DNA of 57,772 nucleotides from Pirellulales bacterium (GTDB taxonomy: Bacteria; Planctomycetota; Planctomycetia; Pirellulales; JADZDJ01): contig JADZDJ010000146.1 of the NCBI GenBank assembly GCA_020851115.1, forward strand, positions 1 through 57,772. The letters are read 5' to 3'. Of the stretch, positions 10,101 through 18,885 are shown in pieces (position 1 is the stretch's first letter; every line of letters starts with the position of its first letter). The translations under genes were made by a program, and so were the position numbers. The notes beneath the pieces are model-generated. The model was given only the letters and a program-made list of their open reading frames with translations. It did not search any database and was not told the origin of the DNA.

Positions 10101-10551
10101 CCACTTCTTGGGCATCGGCCAAACTCGCAATCGCTCGGGCGCTCCCGCCCAAAATAGGAACTCTCGCTTTGGCGGCAATTTCGCGGGCCGCAGTCTTGTC
10201 TCCCAATTGTTCGAGCAATTCGCGCCGTGGGCCGACAAAGGTGATACCTGCTTGGTCGCACGCCTGCCGCAGCGCAGGGTTCTCCGACAGAAATCCGTAG
10301 CCGGGGTGGATGGCGTCGATTCGATGTGCAACCGCCAAGGCGATGATCGCCTCGATATCCAAATAGGAACGAATCGGCTCTCCCGCTTTGCCGACCAAAT
10401 AGGCTTCGTCCGCCTTAAAGCGGTGCAGTGCGTAACGATCTTCGTGCGAATAGATCGCCACCGTGCGAATCCCCAACTCATGGGCGGAGCGGAAGACGCG
10501 GATGGCAATTTCACTGCGGTTTGCAACCAGCAGCTTGCGGATGGTTTTCAT
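7108..10551 (-). CDS. pyc: Pyruvate carboxylase
   Basis: This 1147-residue single-chain biotin enzyme carboxylates pyruvate to oxaloacetate with ATP and bicarbonate. Domains run in the usual order. First is a biotin carboxylase (residues about 1-450) with the ATP-grasp glycine loop KAAHGGGGRGMRVV and EVNPRIQVEHTVTEE. Next is a carboxyltransferase TIM barrel from about residue 540, starting VTDTTFRDAHQSLLATRMRT and including SIEMWGGATFDSAMRFL and the metal-site HFHTHDTSG. Last is a biotinyl domain with EAMKMET, the Lys near residue 1113 carrying biotin. Length matches bacterial Pyc. The ATG at 10551 lacks a Shine-Dalgarno sequence but begins the conserved KLLVANRSEIAIRV strand. It is divergent from the YhcH gene across 200 bases and refills the C4 pool used by fumC. 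Confidence 0.97.
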   Translation of the reverse strand: MKTIRKLLVANRSEIAIRVFRSAHELGIRTVAIYSHEDRYALHRFKADEAYLVGKAGEPIRSYLDIEAIIALAVAHRIDAIHPGYGFLSENPALRQACDQAGITFVGPRRELLEQLGDKTAAREIAAKARVPILGGSARAIASLADAQEVAADLGFPIMLKAAHGGGGRGMRVVNAADELAPNLETAQREAAAAFGNGDVFIEKYIRRARHLEVQLLGDRHGNLVHLYERDCSVQRRHQKVVEIAPAPHLDSKVREQLCEAALAIGRAVKYENAGTVEFLVDADTNQFYFIEVNPRIQVEHTVTEEVTGIDIVKSQILIAQGQKLSDPEIGLARQEDVRSVGFALQCRVTTEDAENRFVPDYGRIIAYRSASGMGIRLDAGTAFSGAVVTPYYDSLLVKVTARARRFIDAASRMERCLQEFRVRGVKTNVPFLINLVTHPTLLAGDCTTKFIDDTPELFDMPVRRDRATKLLQFLGETIVNGNPLVKDRPKSTRRVASPVPPYDAKQAPPAGTRQKLQQLGPQKFVAWVLEQDRLLVTDTTFRDAHQSLLATRMRTFDMLQVAEAYARLAPELFSIEMWGGATFDSAMRFLKECPWQRLAELRERIPNILFQMLVRASNAVGYTNYPDNVVNAFIKESVQAGMDIFRIFDPLNWTENMRVAMDAVHEHGGICEAAICYTGDFLNPARPKYSLKYYVDLAKELERRGAHILAIKDMAGLCKPYAAQQLVETLKQEIGIPIHFHTHDTSGVSAASVLKAAEVGLDIGDGALAPMSGLTSQPNLNAIVESLRFTPRDTGIDAEHLRQLAHYWSAVREFYTPFESEMKAPDADLYLHEMPGGQFTNLLEQARALGLAPRWDEVCRMYAEVNQLLGDIVKVTPTSKSVGDLALFLVTNNLTVDAVLDPSRELAYPESVVDLLAGRMGQPPGGFPPQVQERILRNVTPVTGRPGETLPPADFAATAAALEKQFGHKPSEQQVVSHLLYPRVYQDFATHQAQFSDTSILPTPYFLYGPQPGDELTIDIEPGKTLIIKLLTAGEPHDDGTRTVFFELNGQPRSVSVVDKSAGVQFVQRPKADANDPKQIAAPMPGLVVTVPIKSGDRVKKGQKLLSLEAMKMETTLYAEHDGRIADVLVKPGTPVEAGELVVRME

Positions 10552-10752
10552 TCAAAGACAACAAATTGAACGGAGGAAACGGCCCGTCACCCCGCGTTGA
10601 ACTCTCGACTGGCAACCGACTTATGTTACACTAGCACGCGACTGACGCTAAGGGTATCGTAGGCTCTGCGAGCCAAGCAGAACCTCAAGCGGGAAATTGT
10701 ATTCCCGTCAGGGCGTCGGTTGGCTTGCGACAACTACCCAGGAACCCCACCG

Positions 10753-11217
10753 ATGATCCTTGGCCGGCTGGAAGAGGCACATGAATATTCGCGATTGCAC
10801 GGAGGCTTTGAGGCAGCGTTCGATATCTTACGCAGCACGCCGTTTCAAGAATTGCCTCCGGGGCGGCACGAGGTGATGGGGAACGATTTGTTCCTCATGA
10901 TCGACCACAGCGAGCAAAAAGGCCACGACGGGGCAATTCTTGAAGCCCATCGAAAGTATATTGACGTACAATTTATCGTGCCCCGGGCCGGAGCGATTGC
11001 GGAAGAGTTTGGTTGGAAGCCGGTCGCGGCTTGTACCGAAGCGACGATGCCATACGACGAAGAGAAAGACGTCGGCCTGTTTGGCGATAAGCCCGACCTG
11101 TGGTTTTGCCTGCCGCCGGGTAATTTCGTGGTCTTCTTTCCCAGCGACGCCCACGCACCGCTGGCCGGACAGGGAAAGATACTCAAAGCGATCGTGAAAA
11201 TTGCGTTAAAGTGGTAG
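10753..11217 (+). CDS. YhcH/YjgK/YiaL family protein (DUF386)
   Basis: This 154-residue protein has the pattern of the YhcH/YiaL cupin family: PPGRHEVMGNDLFLMI, then EAHRKYIDVQFIV, VPYDEEKD-like acidic stretch and FFPSDAHAPL near the end. The His and Glu residues of these motifs would bind a metal. Family members are linked to sialic acid or other sugar-acid catabolism and often encoded beside sugar isomerases; here the gene stands alone. The ATG at 10753 is chosen because AGGA lies 9 bases upstream and the family starts MILGRL. A longer frame from 10720 has no such support. Confidence 0.85.
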   Translation: MILGRLEEAHEYSRLHGGFEAAFDILRSTPFQELPPGRHEVMGNDLFLMIDHSEQKGHDGAILEAHRKYIDVQFIVPRAGAIAEEFGWKPVAACTEATMPYDEEKDVGLFGDKPDLWFCLPPGNFVVFFPSDAHAPLAGQGKILKAIVKIALKW

Positions 11218-11229
11218 AGGAAGGGTGCA

Positions 11230-11302
11230 GGGTTCAGGGTTCAGGCAGGGAAACTATTGTTTGCCGTTGCGAGCGATTACTTCCTTCTTGAACCCTGAAC
11301 CC
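11230..11302. repeat. 16-base imperfect inverted repeat with internal GGGTTCA duplication
   Basis: GGGTTCAGGGTTCAGG at 11230-11245 is complementary, with one mismatch (a G-T pair in RNA), to CTTGAACCCTGAACCC at 11287-11302, leaving a 41-base loop. The left arm is itself two tandem copies of GGGTTCAG. It lies between the YhcH stop and the next start, so it can fold at the 3' end of the YhcH mRNA. There is no T-tract after it, so it is not a classical terminator. Confidence 0.65.
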
Positions 11303-11316
11303 CGAACCCGCTAAGC

Positions 11317-12063
11317 ATGCGTCTCCTGAGTTATAACATCCATAAAGGCATCGGCGGGCGGGATCGTCGGTATCGGTTGCAGCGCGTGATCGACGTTGTT
11401 GAGGCTGAAAATCCCGACATCATTTGCTTGCAAGAGGTCGATCGGCACCATCAACGCTCGCAGTTCGACGATCAGCCGCGGCTGTTGGCAGAATATTTCA
11501 AAGCGTCCGGCCAACTATTTCAGCCCAATGTCCACTTGAAAAGCGGCGTCTACGGCAACTTGATCCTTTCTCGCTGGCCGCTGGCGAAGAAGCATCAAAT
11601 TTCGCTCAGGCTGGAAACCAAAAAGCCCCGCGGGGCACAAATTGCGGTGATCGAAACGCCGGAGGGGCCGCTGCATCTGATTCACTTTCATTTGGGCCTG
11701 AGCGAGCGCGAGCGGCATTGGCAAGTTGCCCATTTGCTGAATCATCACCTGTTTCGCGAATCGAGCAATTTGAACACACTGATCGTCGGCGACTTCAATG
11801 ACTGGCGCAACACCTTACACGGCAAGCAACTTGCGTATCACGGCTTTCAACAACTCACCGTTCCAATTTCGCGGTTCCGTTCTTTTCCTGCCTATTTGGC
11901 CATGGGCGCTCTCGACAAAGCCTTTTTTCGGGGCAGATTCTACGTCCGCCAGACCCACGTCGTCCGCAGTAAACTGGCGAAGCGGGCCAGTGACCACCTG
12001 CCGCTGGTCGTCGATTTTCACTTGGACGAAACGGTCTTCAACGGCCACGGGCGTGTCGGGTAG
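11317..12063 (+). CDS. Endonuclease/exonuclease/phosphatase (EEP) family protein
   Basis: This 248-residue protein has the full set of EEP-fold catalytic motifs: the first-strand Asn in LLSYNIHKG, metal-binding Glu in IICLQEVD, His in IHFHLG, Asp-Asn in IVGDFNDW, and the final SDHLPLVVDF with the Asp-His pair. Proteins of this small single-domain type hydrolyse phosphodiester or phosphomonoester bonds in nucleic acids or lipids; the substrate is not predictable. There is no signal peptide, so it is probably cytoplasmic. The next gene downstream is weak, so it is likely monocistronic. Confidence 0.87.
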   Translation: MRLLSYNIHKGIGGRDRRYRLQRVIDVVEAENPDIICLQEVDRHHQRSQFDDQPRLLAEYFKASGQLFQPNVHLKSGVYGNLILSRWPLAKKHQISLRLETKKPRGAQIAVIETPEGPLHLIHFHLGLSERERHWQVAHLLNHHLFRESSNLNTLIVGDFNDWRNTLHGKQLAYHGFQQLTVPISRFRSFPAYLAMGALDKAFFRGRFYVRQTHVVRSKLAKRASDHLPLVVDFHLDETVFNGHGRVG

Positions 12064-12283
12064 AGAATTCGAGTTCTATCCGCCAGAAAGCCAGAAGGCG
12101 TCACCGCGCCTGTGATTCGGGATAACGGGCCGAGAAACCTGGAAACCGCCTATCAAAATTTGATCTAGAATTTTGCATCGATTTCGATCACAATATCGGG
12201 CGCACGAGGGGTGGCCCCCCTTGTTGCGATGAGGCAACGGATCGTCTTGCCAGCCCCGCCCACGGCCCCCTGCCCAACGTTCG

Positions 12284-12484
12284 ATGATCGCCGAAGCCAA
12301 ACCGCTTGCTCCTGAATTCTCCATCGAGCGCCGTCCGAACGGCGTGTTGCTGGTTCGTATTCCCTCCAGACGCGACTGCGCAAATCCCTTGCCAGATGCA
12401 GTCTTCACATTCCGCATCGGCGACCCGCAGTACGACTACTGGAAACGACAGGCCACGCAGTTAGATAGCCAATGCAACGCGTAA
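12284..12484 (+). CDS. Possible small hypothetical protein (66 aa)
   Basis: This is a short frame with a protein-like composition: FSIERRPNGVLLVRIPS followed by DAVFTFRIGDPQYDYWKRQA. The alternating hydrophobic and charged pattern and the GDPQYDYW segment look like a small beta-rich domain. No ribosome binding site precedes the ATG and no family is recognised. It could be the remnant of a longer gene, because 12064-12283 upstream holds nothing else. Confidence 0.35.
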   Translation: MIAEAKPLAPEFSIERRPNGVLLVRIPSRRDCANPLPDAVFTFRIGDPQYDYWKRQATQLDSQCNA

Positions 12485-12804
12485 GTCCGTCTCAAAGAAT
12501 TCAACCCTCCCCAAGCCAACCGGTTCGGCGCGCCAGCGAGGGAACCGTAGACTCAATTCTACCATGTGTATCCGAGTCGCAGCGCTCGCGCTCTATTAAA
12601 CTTGGATGGTTCACAGCTATTAAGCCGGCAGTTGAGGAGCAAAACGGCGACACCGTCGGAATAAGACGACTTAAGCAATTCGACCGACGAAGAATAACCT
12701 TTAACCCAACATCCCATTTTAGTTGAATTCCTCATACCACCTGTTTAACTGGCGGTGCTGATTACATCGCATGGTGGACAGAAGCAATCCCAACAAGAGT
12801 GATC
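12485..12804. other. Intergenic gap, no gene seen
   Basis: About 320 bases upstream of the 3' end of the large minus-strand dehydrogenase gene. The sequence is richer in A and T than its surroundings near 12660-12730. No open frame with protein character, hairpin with T-tract or repeat was found. Confidence 0.45.
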
Positions 12805-15800
12805 TTATTGCCTACTATTACCCCGCCGACTAGTTAAATGCGAATTTGGCGGCTGGTTCAGGTACGAGAATAAGTGGGCGATTTCTTCGAGCGTCAGATG
12901 ATTTAGCAACCCATCAGGCATCGCCGATTTTTTACTGGGTGAAATCGACTCCACTTCGTTATTCTTAATCGTCGTTTTTTGCCCGTTGGAACTTAAGATG
13001 ATCATCGAGCCATCGGCTTGCGGCGAAACCAATCCCGTCATCACTCGGCCATCGGTGGTTTGCACCGTCTTGCTTGCATACTGATCGGAGATGACCTGCG
13101 AAGGGAACAAGATAGATTCCAAAATCTCTTTGCGTTGAAAACGTTGGCTGACCGTGGTGAGTTCGGGACCGATTCCCTCGCCTCTCTGGCCGTAACGATG
13201 ACATTGAATACACTGCGCTTTGGCGAACACTTGCTCGCCGATCTCGGAGTTGCCGACACTCGCTTCAGGACCGCCAAGATAGGCCATTAGCTCATCGTAC
13301 GTCCACCGGTTTTCAGATGTCTCGACCGGCAGCGACGGCTCAGGTTCGTTCGGATAGGTTTCCACAAACCATTTCTGCCACGCGGCCAACACGCTTGCGG
13401 CCTGATCTCCCGGCTCGCCAAATTTCTTGCCAGACCACTTTTCTAGCACCTTGACTGCAGCTTGGCCCCCTTCGTCGCCGAGCTTCAATCCACCCAAGAT
13501 TGCCTGGCGATAAGGTTCGGCTTTGTCCGGTTTTTGTTCCATCCGGCTCAGGGTCAGCAGCACCTGTTGCGACAGCGGACCCTCGAGAATCGGTAGCGAA
13601 CGGACCAGCAACTCCCAGTTGTCCGGGACCGGCGTCTGAGTAAGCGAAATAGCGATGTGGTTGCGGCGGTCGGGATATTTTTCGTACACCTGCCTTAGGT
13701 ATGCCATTGCCTCCGGATCGGCCGATCGCGCTAGCACGGCGGCCACGCCGATGCCCAGACGTTTGGCCGCTTCGCGATCGTCACCCGCCATTTGGTGATC
13801 GAGATTAATGATCTGTTGGATCGTCTGCGGCGGCAACTTCGGCGGCAGGCCGGCGATTACCGCCAGGGCCGAACTGGGCCATTTTGCTCCGTCGGCTAGC
13901 ACCATGCCACGCTCTTCCTCATTCAATTCCACAAAAAAATCGCGCGATATGTTGTCGATATAGCCACTGAAGCTGTGCCCACCGGGCAGCGTACGAGCCG
14001 TCTCGTAGAACTTGAGCAATTCAAGCTTTTGCGTCGTCGTCCACCCCTTCATAAACCGCGCATAGAGAGCGATCTGTATTTTGTCTTCTTGAGGAAGGTC
14101 GGACGAGAGCTGTTCCATCATCCGCGTCGCGGCCGAATTGCCTTGCAAGGATACGACGAGGCGAATCAGTTCGCGATTCATCAATGGATTCTGGGTTGGA
14201 TATTCGATCGCAATTTTTGTGCTCAACTCCGGCACGTCTTCGGCTTTCAACTGGCCGCGCAGCAGAGCCAGTTGCATCAACCGGAGCATATCGAGAAATT
14301 CAGGATCAGCGATGAAGCCATTCATCAGCGAACTGCAACGGTTGAGAATTGCCAAGCACGTTTCGCGATCGGCGTCGACAGTGGTTAACGCGAGTGCGCC
14401 CTGCAGGAAAGCACGCTGATTTTGTTCGTTCAGAATTGCTTCGCGGTAGCCGTCCGCCGGAAGCGATTCCAGCAAACGTGTGGCGGCATAGGCGACGTGC
14501 CGGTGAGAACTGCCAAGGAGCGGCAGCAATTCCTGGATCGATGGTTGCTGATGGGCACGCACCAGCGCTTCGCAGGCCACTCGTTGCACTCGCGGATTGT
14601 GGTCAGCGAGCATTTCGGTGAGCTTCTGGCGCGTGGCGTCGTTGGGATGAATCCCCATCAGGTATGCCGCCGTAGAGCGCACTTCCGCGTCAGCATCGCC
14701 ACCCAGTTTTGCCAAGAACTCGCCGTCGGGAAATGGGCCGAAGAGGTGCATCAATTCGATGGCACGGCAACGGTCGGTCGACCTATTTGCACCATTTGAA
14801 GCAATGCGCGGCAATTCCGTGTCCCACGTATTGCCGATCTTTTGCTTGATCGCGGCGATTTTCTGTCGTGCGTACGCACTGTGAAGCTGCGGCTGGCGAA
14901 GTGCTTGTTGAATGCCTTGTCCGAGGTCTGTCACTGCCGCAGGCACTTTACCTTTCCAAACGATGCGGAAGATTCCGCCTTCGGTTCCGCGGCCGCCAGT
15001 GCAAAAGTACAGACCACCATCGGGGCCGACTTCCATATCGGTGACGTTCAGTGGCTTGCCCGTGGCAAAGGTTTCCACGTCCGCCGTGTAGCTGCCTCGC
15101 TCCGATTTGACTTTCAGCGCGATAATTCGTCCTGCCGCCCAATCGCCGACAAACACGGCGTCGTGATAGCGGATTGGAAACATCAGGTGGTCGTACACGG
15201 TCACGGCCGTCGGCGAGCCGCGGCCGGTTTGCGCCAGCGACGGCAAACTGTCGTAGAAATATTCCGGCCATGTGCTCCAGCCGCTGCGCCAGCCGTACTC
15301 ACCGCCGGCAACGATGTGGATCGCCCGCGTCGGCCGATACCAGGGCAGACCGACGTCCCATTCCATGTCGGAATCGTAGGTGAAAAGTTCTCCCTCGCGG
15401 TTGAAAGCAATGTCGTAGGCATTGCGAAATCCGCCGGCAAACAACTCGACGAAGCTACCGCTGGCGTTCATGCGAACCACGGTTCCGCCGGGGGCCTTGA
15501 TCCCCGCAGCATGGCCACGTGGGTCTTCGTATTTTGGTGTCAGCAAGTCTCCTTCGTACCAATGATGCAGCGGACTGGTATCCCTGGCGCCGCTGGATTC
15601 GCGGTCTTCTGAGTCGACGGAGATTTCAGCGAGTTCGGTTGTCTTCACATCTGAGGCCGGATCGGTTTCCGTATGTGTGCCGTCGGTAGCTTTTGGGGAT
15701 GTCGCCGTTGGGCTCCGATCCACCTGCGTGTGGTTTCCCGCCATCACGTACAGCAGGCCGTCAGGACCGAGCGTGACGGCATGAGGACCATGCTCTGCCG

Positions 15801-16752
15801 CTTCGCCGGTAAACTTCAGCAGTGTTTCGACTTGATCCGCCTTGCCGTCACTATCCGCGTCGCTCAGCCGATATAGCCCCAATCCGTCGCTTCCTTTACC
15901 AACCGCGAACACCTGACCATTCAGCGCGAGCAGTCCTTGCACATCTTTCACTTGGTCGCCAAATTGTTCGGCTTGGTCGGGTGTCCCGTCGCGATCGGAG
16001 TCGCGAATCAGCAGGATTCCACCACCGTCGCCTTCGCGCGAAGCGTAGATCTCACCAAATTCGTTGAAGGTCATCGCCAACAGCGAACCTGTGTCGGCTG
16101 GTGAGACGACGGTTTCGACGCGAAATTCTTGATTCGTCTGGAACCGGCCAGCAGGCGCTCCTTCTGCGGATTGCACCTCGTCGAGCCAAGGCGCTGTGGA
16201 ACCCATTGGGCCGATCTCGCGCGCCGGCAGCCACTGTGAATCGTTAAAGTAATGCTTCGTCCACTGGGGAAACTCCTGGACGCTTGTTCGCCAGGATTTG
16301 TCGGAGGAATAGGCCACATGCGTGCCGCCAACATCTTTCGCGACAATCCGTGCGGCTAGTCCTGCGCTGCCCAGTTCCTTATTTGTAACCTTGACCGCTA
16401 TTGTGTTCCGGCCTGGCGTAAGATATTTGGTGATATCGAAGGAGTTCAACCGCCGCCAATTGTCACCCTCGCCCACTTTGCGACTATTGACAAACAGCTC
16501 ATAGGCATCGTCGCAGGTGATTTGTATTTCGCCACTTTCGGGCTGTCCCATCGGGATCGATTTGCGAAAGTAACAAATTCCCTCCGGTGCGTGTTTATCG
16601 ACCGGCTGCGAGGGCGTCCAAATCCACTTGACATCTCCGTCCGCAGCATGCGCAACGGGAATTGCAATGGTCGCGCCAATTGTAAAGTACGCGGCCAGCG
16701 ATGATGCGATACTGAGTATGATTCGACGCGTCCATGCGCCATGCCAGACCAT
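12805..16752 (-). CDS. PVC-type membrane-bound dehydrogenase with HEAT repeats and CxxCH haem domain
   Basis: This is a 1315-residue exported protein of a kind expanded in planctomycetes and verrucomicrobia. Residues 1-36 are a signal peptide ending VAHA. A beta-sandwich at about 45-190 (YELFVNSRKVGEGDNWRRL, then GRNTIAVKVTN) resembles carbohydrate-binding lobes of rhamnosidases. A beta-propeller at about 205-630 resembles soluble glucose dehydrogenases (GPDGLLYVMAGNHTQ, FRNAYDIAFN, VGDWAAGRIIALK). Alpha-helical HEAT-like repeats occupy roughly 640-1150. The C-terminal cytochrome domain has CIQCH at 1181-1185, then the conserved GIGPELTTVSQRF and SILFPSQVISDQYAS. TGAGG lies 8 bases before the ATG. 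It probably oxidises a sugar or similar substrate in the periplasm and passes electrons to the haem. Substrate unknown. Confidence 0.93.
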   Translation of the reverse strand: MVWHGAWTRRIILSIASSLAAYFTIGATIAIPVAHAADGDVKWIWTPSQPVDKHAPEGICYFRKSIPMGQPESGEIQITCDDAYELFVNSRKVGEGDNWRRLNSFDITKYLTPGRNTIAVKVTNKELGSAGLAARIVAKDVGGTHVAYSSDKSWRTSVQEFPQWTKHYFNDSQWLPAREIGPMGSTAPWLDEVQSAEGAPAGRFQTNQEFRVETVVSPADTGSLLAMTFNEFGEIYASREGDGGGILLIRDSDRDGTPDQAEQFGDQVKDVQGLLALNGQVFAVGKGSDGLGLYRLSDADSDGKADQVETLLKFTGEAAEHGPHAVTLGPDGLLYVMAGNHTQVDRSPTATSPKATDGTHTETDPASDVKTTELAEISVDSEDRESSGARDTSPLHHWYEGDLLTPKYEDPRGHAAGIKAPGGTVVRMNASGSFVELFAGGFRNAYDIAFNREGELFTYDSDMEWDVGLPWYRPTRAIHIVAGGEYGWRSGWSTWPEYFYDSLPSLAQTGRGSPTAVTVYDHLMFPIRYHDAVFVGDWAAGRIIALKVKSERGSYTADVETFATGKPLNVTDMEVGPDGGLYFCTGGRGTEGGIFRIVWKGKVPAAVTDLGQGIQQALRQPQLHSAYARQKIAAIKQKIGNTWDTELPRIASNGANRSTDRCRAIELMHLFGPFPDGEFLAKLGGDADAEVRSTAAYLMGIHPNDATRQKLTEMLADHNPRVQRVACEALVRAHQQPSIQELLPLLGSSHRHVAYAATRLLESLPADGYREAILNEQNQRAFLQGALALTTVDADRETCLAILNRCSSLMNGFIADPEFLDMLRLMQLALLRGQLKAEDVPELSTKIAIEYPTQNPLMNRELIRLVVSLQGNSAATRMMEQLSSDLPQEDKIQIALYARFMKGWTTTQKLELLKFYETARTLPGGHSFSGYIDNISRDFFVELNEEERGMVLADGAKWPSSALAVIAGLPPKLPPQTIQQIINLDHQMAGDDREAAKRLGIGVAAVLARSADPEAMAYLRQVYEKYPDRRNHIAISLTQTPVPDNWELLVRSLPILEGPLSQQVLLTLSRMEQKPDKAEPYRQAILGGLKLGDEGGQAAVKVLEKWSGKKFGEPGDQAASVLAAWQKWFVETYPNEPEPSLPVETSENRWTYDELMAYLGGPEASVGNSEIGEQVFAKAQCIQCHRYGQRGEGIGPELTTVSQRFQRKEILESILFPSQVISDQYASKTVQTTDGRVMTGLVSPQADGSMIILSSNGQKTTIKNNEVESISPSKKSAMPDGLLNHLTLEEIAHLFSYLNQPPNSHLTSRRGNSRQ

Positions 16753-17170
16753 AATAATGCCTCATCCGCCAAACGAGAGGAAAAAGTATTGAATGCCGCG
16801 CGCAATTCGCCCCAGCGCTCCTGCGACAAGCGACGGAAGGTTACTAGGTTTTGGAAACCTACGCAACACGGCTTAGGTTGCTAGCACGAATGGGGTGCAT
16901 TTCGCACGTTGCGAATTGGCACGTTGAAATTGCCGAGCAATCGCGCGACGATAGCTTTCAGATCGTGAATTCTGAGCCCTGATTTCACTTCCCCTCCGGC
17001 AAGAAAGCTAGCCATAAGTTACGAATCCGCAAACTTTTACTGTTCTTCCAGGCACTTTTTGAACGGAAAACGGCGGAGTTTGCAACGAACCGAACTGGTA
17101 AGATCGCAAGTGCTACAATGCAGCATTCGGTCAAGAAACTGGCTTGCCTTTTGCCAAACACTAGCGATTG
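16753..17170. other. Divergent intergenic region upstream of nadB
   Basis: About 420 bases separate the divergent dehydrogenase and nadB genes. Both promoters must lie here, but no -35/-10 pair of good quality was found. Open frames on either strand continue the antisense of neighbouring genes and look like shadows. Confidence 0.45.
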
Positions 17171-18847
17171 ATGGATTCCATGGATACCGCCTCCCGCTAT
17201 CTCGTTCCTTTTCACCCCAAACGCGTGCCGCATCATTTTGCGGACGTGCTGATTGTCGGCGGCGGTCTGGCCGGATTGCGGGCGGCCAATGCGATTGATC
17301 CGAGCCTGTCGGTCTTGGTGATCACGAAAGAATCGCTGCGGCAATCGAACAGTACTTACGCTCAGGGCGGCATCGCGGGAGTGCTCGATCCGGAGGATCG
17401 ATTTGAAGATCACATTGCCGACACACTCGCGGCCGGCGGCAAGCTCTGCGATCGGACGGTCGTGGAGACGGTGGTGCGCGAGGCGCCACAGCGAATTCGC
17501 GAACTAATCGCGTGGGGAACCCACTTCGATCTCGAGGCGGGCGAACTGGCGCTGGGGCGCGAAGGGGGTCACAGCCACGATCGTATTGTCCACGCGTTGG
17601 GCGATGCCACCGGCAAAGAAGTGATGCGAGCCGTGATCGAGCACACTCGCACACTAGCGAACGTGCAAACTTGGGAGAACACCTTTACGATCGATCTGCT
17701 GACCGACGGGGGCGCATGTTGCGGCGCGCTGGTTTGGAATGCCCATCACGGCAAAACGATGGTCTGGGCCAAGCAGACGATTCTTTGCACCGGCGGCTGT
17801 GGGCAGGTTTTCCGAGAAACGACCAATCCCGAAGTCGCCACGGGCGATGGCTTGGCCGTGGCGTGGCGAGCAGGAGCCCAGGTGCGCGACATGGAATTCA
17901 TGCAGTTCCATCCGACCGTGCTGTACATCGCCGGCAGCAGTCGCAACTTGATTACCGAAGCCATGCGCGGCGCCGGCGGGCGGTTGATCGACCGCAATGG
18001 CCGCCGCTTTATGCCGGACTATGACGATCGCGCCGAACTCGCCCCGCGCGACATCGTCAGCCGGAGCATTGTTTCGCAAATGGAAAAGACTCGACATCCG
18101 AACGTCTATCTCGACATGAGCCATCTCGATGCGCGGATGATCCGCGCTCGTTTTCCCGGCATGGCGGCGATTTGCGGCGAATTCGGGCTGGATATGACAC
18201 ACGACCCGATTCCGGTGCGACCGGGGGCGCATTACATGATTGGCGGCGTAACGATCGACTTGGAAGGACGCACCACGCTGCCGGGACTTTGGGCGGCGGG
18301 CGAAGTCACTTCCAGTGGATTGCATGGCGCCAATCGCTTGGCCTCCAACAGCCTGCTGGAAGGCCTGGTGTTCGGCGTGCGCGCCGGTCAAGGCGCAGCG
18401 GCCGAAGCCGCCAAAGTGCCCGATTCGTTTCTCGTGCGTCCGCTCGAAAATCTGCCGCGAGCGGATCAAGCGGAGCCGCTCGACCTAGCCGACATTCGCA
18501 ATTCGCTGAAAGCGTTGATGTGGCGGTCCTGCGGCGTGCGCCGCGATGGAGGGCGATTGGCGGATGCGGTCGACGATATCGACCGCTGGTGCGGCTATGT
18601 GTTGGGGCGGCAATTTGCCGATCCCAAAGGCTGGGAATTGCAAAACATGCTGACGGTGTCGCGGCTGATGATCCGCGCCGCCTTGGAACGCGAAGAAACC
18701 CGCGGGGTACATCTGCGCACCGACTTTCCCAATACCGACGACGATCATTGGCAGCGACATTTGGTCTTTTGCAAAGCGTCTGCAATATTCCACGACCGGC
18801 AGCCAACCGTGGCAACGGCGCGGTCATCGGACGACGACCGAGTCTAG
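17171..18847 (+). CDS. nadB: L-aspartate oxidase
   Basis: This flavoenzyme of about 558 residues oxidises L-aspartate to iminoaspartate, the first step of de novo NAD synthesis. The FAD fold is at the N-terminus (LIVGGGLAGLRAANAI). NSTYAQGGIAGVLDPEDRF and the substrate-binding GREGGHSHDRIVHALGDATG follow. The family signature PGAHYMIGGVTIDLEGRTTL and GLWAAGEVTSSGLHGANRLA give the second FAD contact. The HGANRLASNSLLEGL segment separates NadB and SdhA-type enzymes from other flavoproteins. The C-terminal helical domain ends with a retained RLMIRAALEREETRGVHLR. ATG at 17171 and 17180 and a TTG at 17168 are all possible starts. No nadA or nadC is in the window. Confidence 0.94.
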   Translation: MDSMDTASRYLVPFHPKRVPHHFADVLIVGGGLAGLRAANAIDPSLSVLVITKESLRQSNSTYAQGGIAGVLDPEDRFEDHIADTLAAGGKLCDRTVVETVVREAPQRIRELIAWGTHFDLEAGELALGREGGHSHDRIVHALGDATGKEVMRAVIEHTRTLANVQTWENTFTIDLLTDGGACCGALVWNAHHGKTMVWAKQTILCTGGCGQVFRETTNPEVATGDGLAVAWRAGAQVRDMEFMQFHPTVLYIAGSSRNLITEAMRGAGGRLIDRNGRRFMPDYDDRAELAPRDIVSRSIVSQMEKTRHPNVYLDMSHLDARMIRARFPGMAAICGEFGLDMTHDPIPVRPGAHYMIGGVTIDLEGRTTLPGLWAAGEVTSSGLHGANRLASNSLLEGLVFGVRAGQGAAAEAAKVPDSFLVRPLENLPRADQAEPLDLADIRNSLKALMWRSCGVRRDGGRLADAVDDIDRWCGYVLGRQFADPKGWELQNMLTVSRLMIRAALEREETRGVHLRTDFPNTDDDHWQRHLVFCKASAIFHDRQPTVATARSSDDDRV

Positions 18848-18885
18848 CCGGAGACAGCAGAAGACGCGCGGAGGAAGAAAATGGC

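Noticed and set aside
9235-10569. A 444-codon plus-strand open frame opposite pyc
   Set aside because: It mirrors the pyc biotin carboxylase codons; the composition is typical of a shadow and no motif was found.
14842-15612. A 256-codon plus-strand frame inside the PVC-type dehydrogenase gene
   Set aside because: Antisense shadow of the propeller region; the supported gene there has clear repeats and a cytochrome motif.
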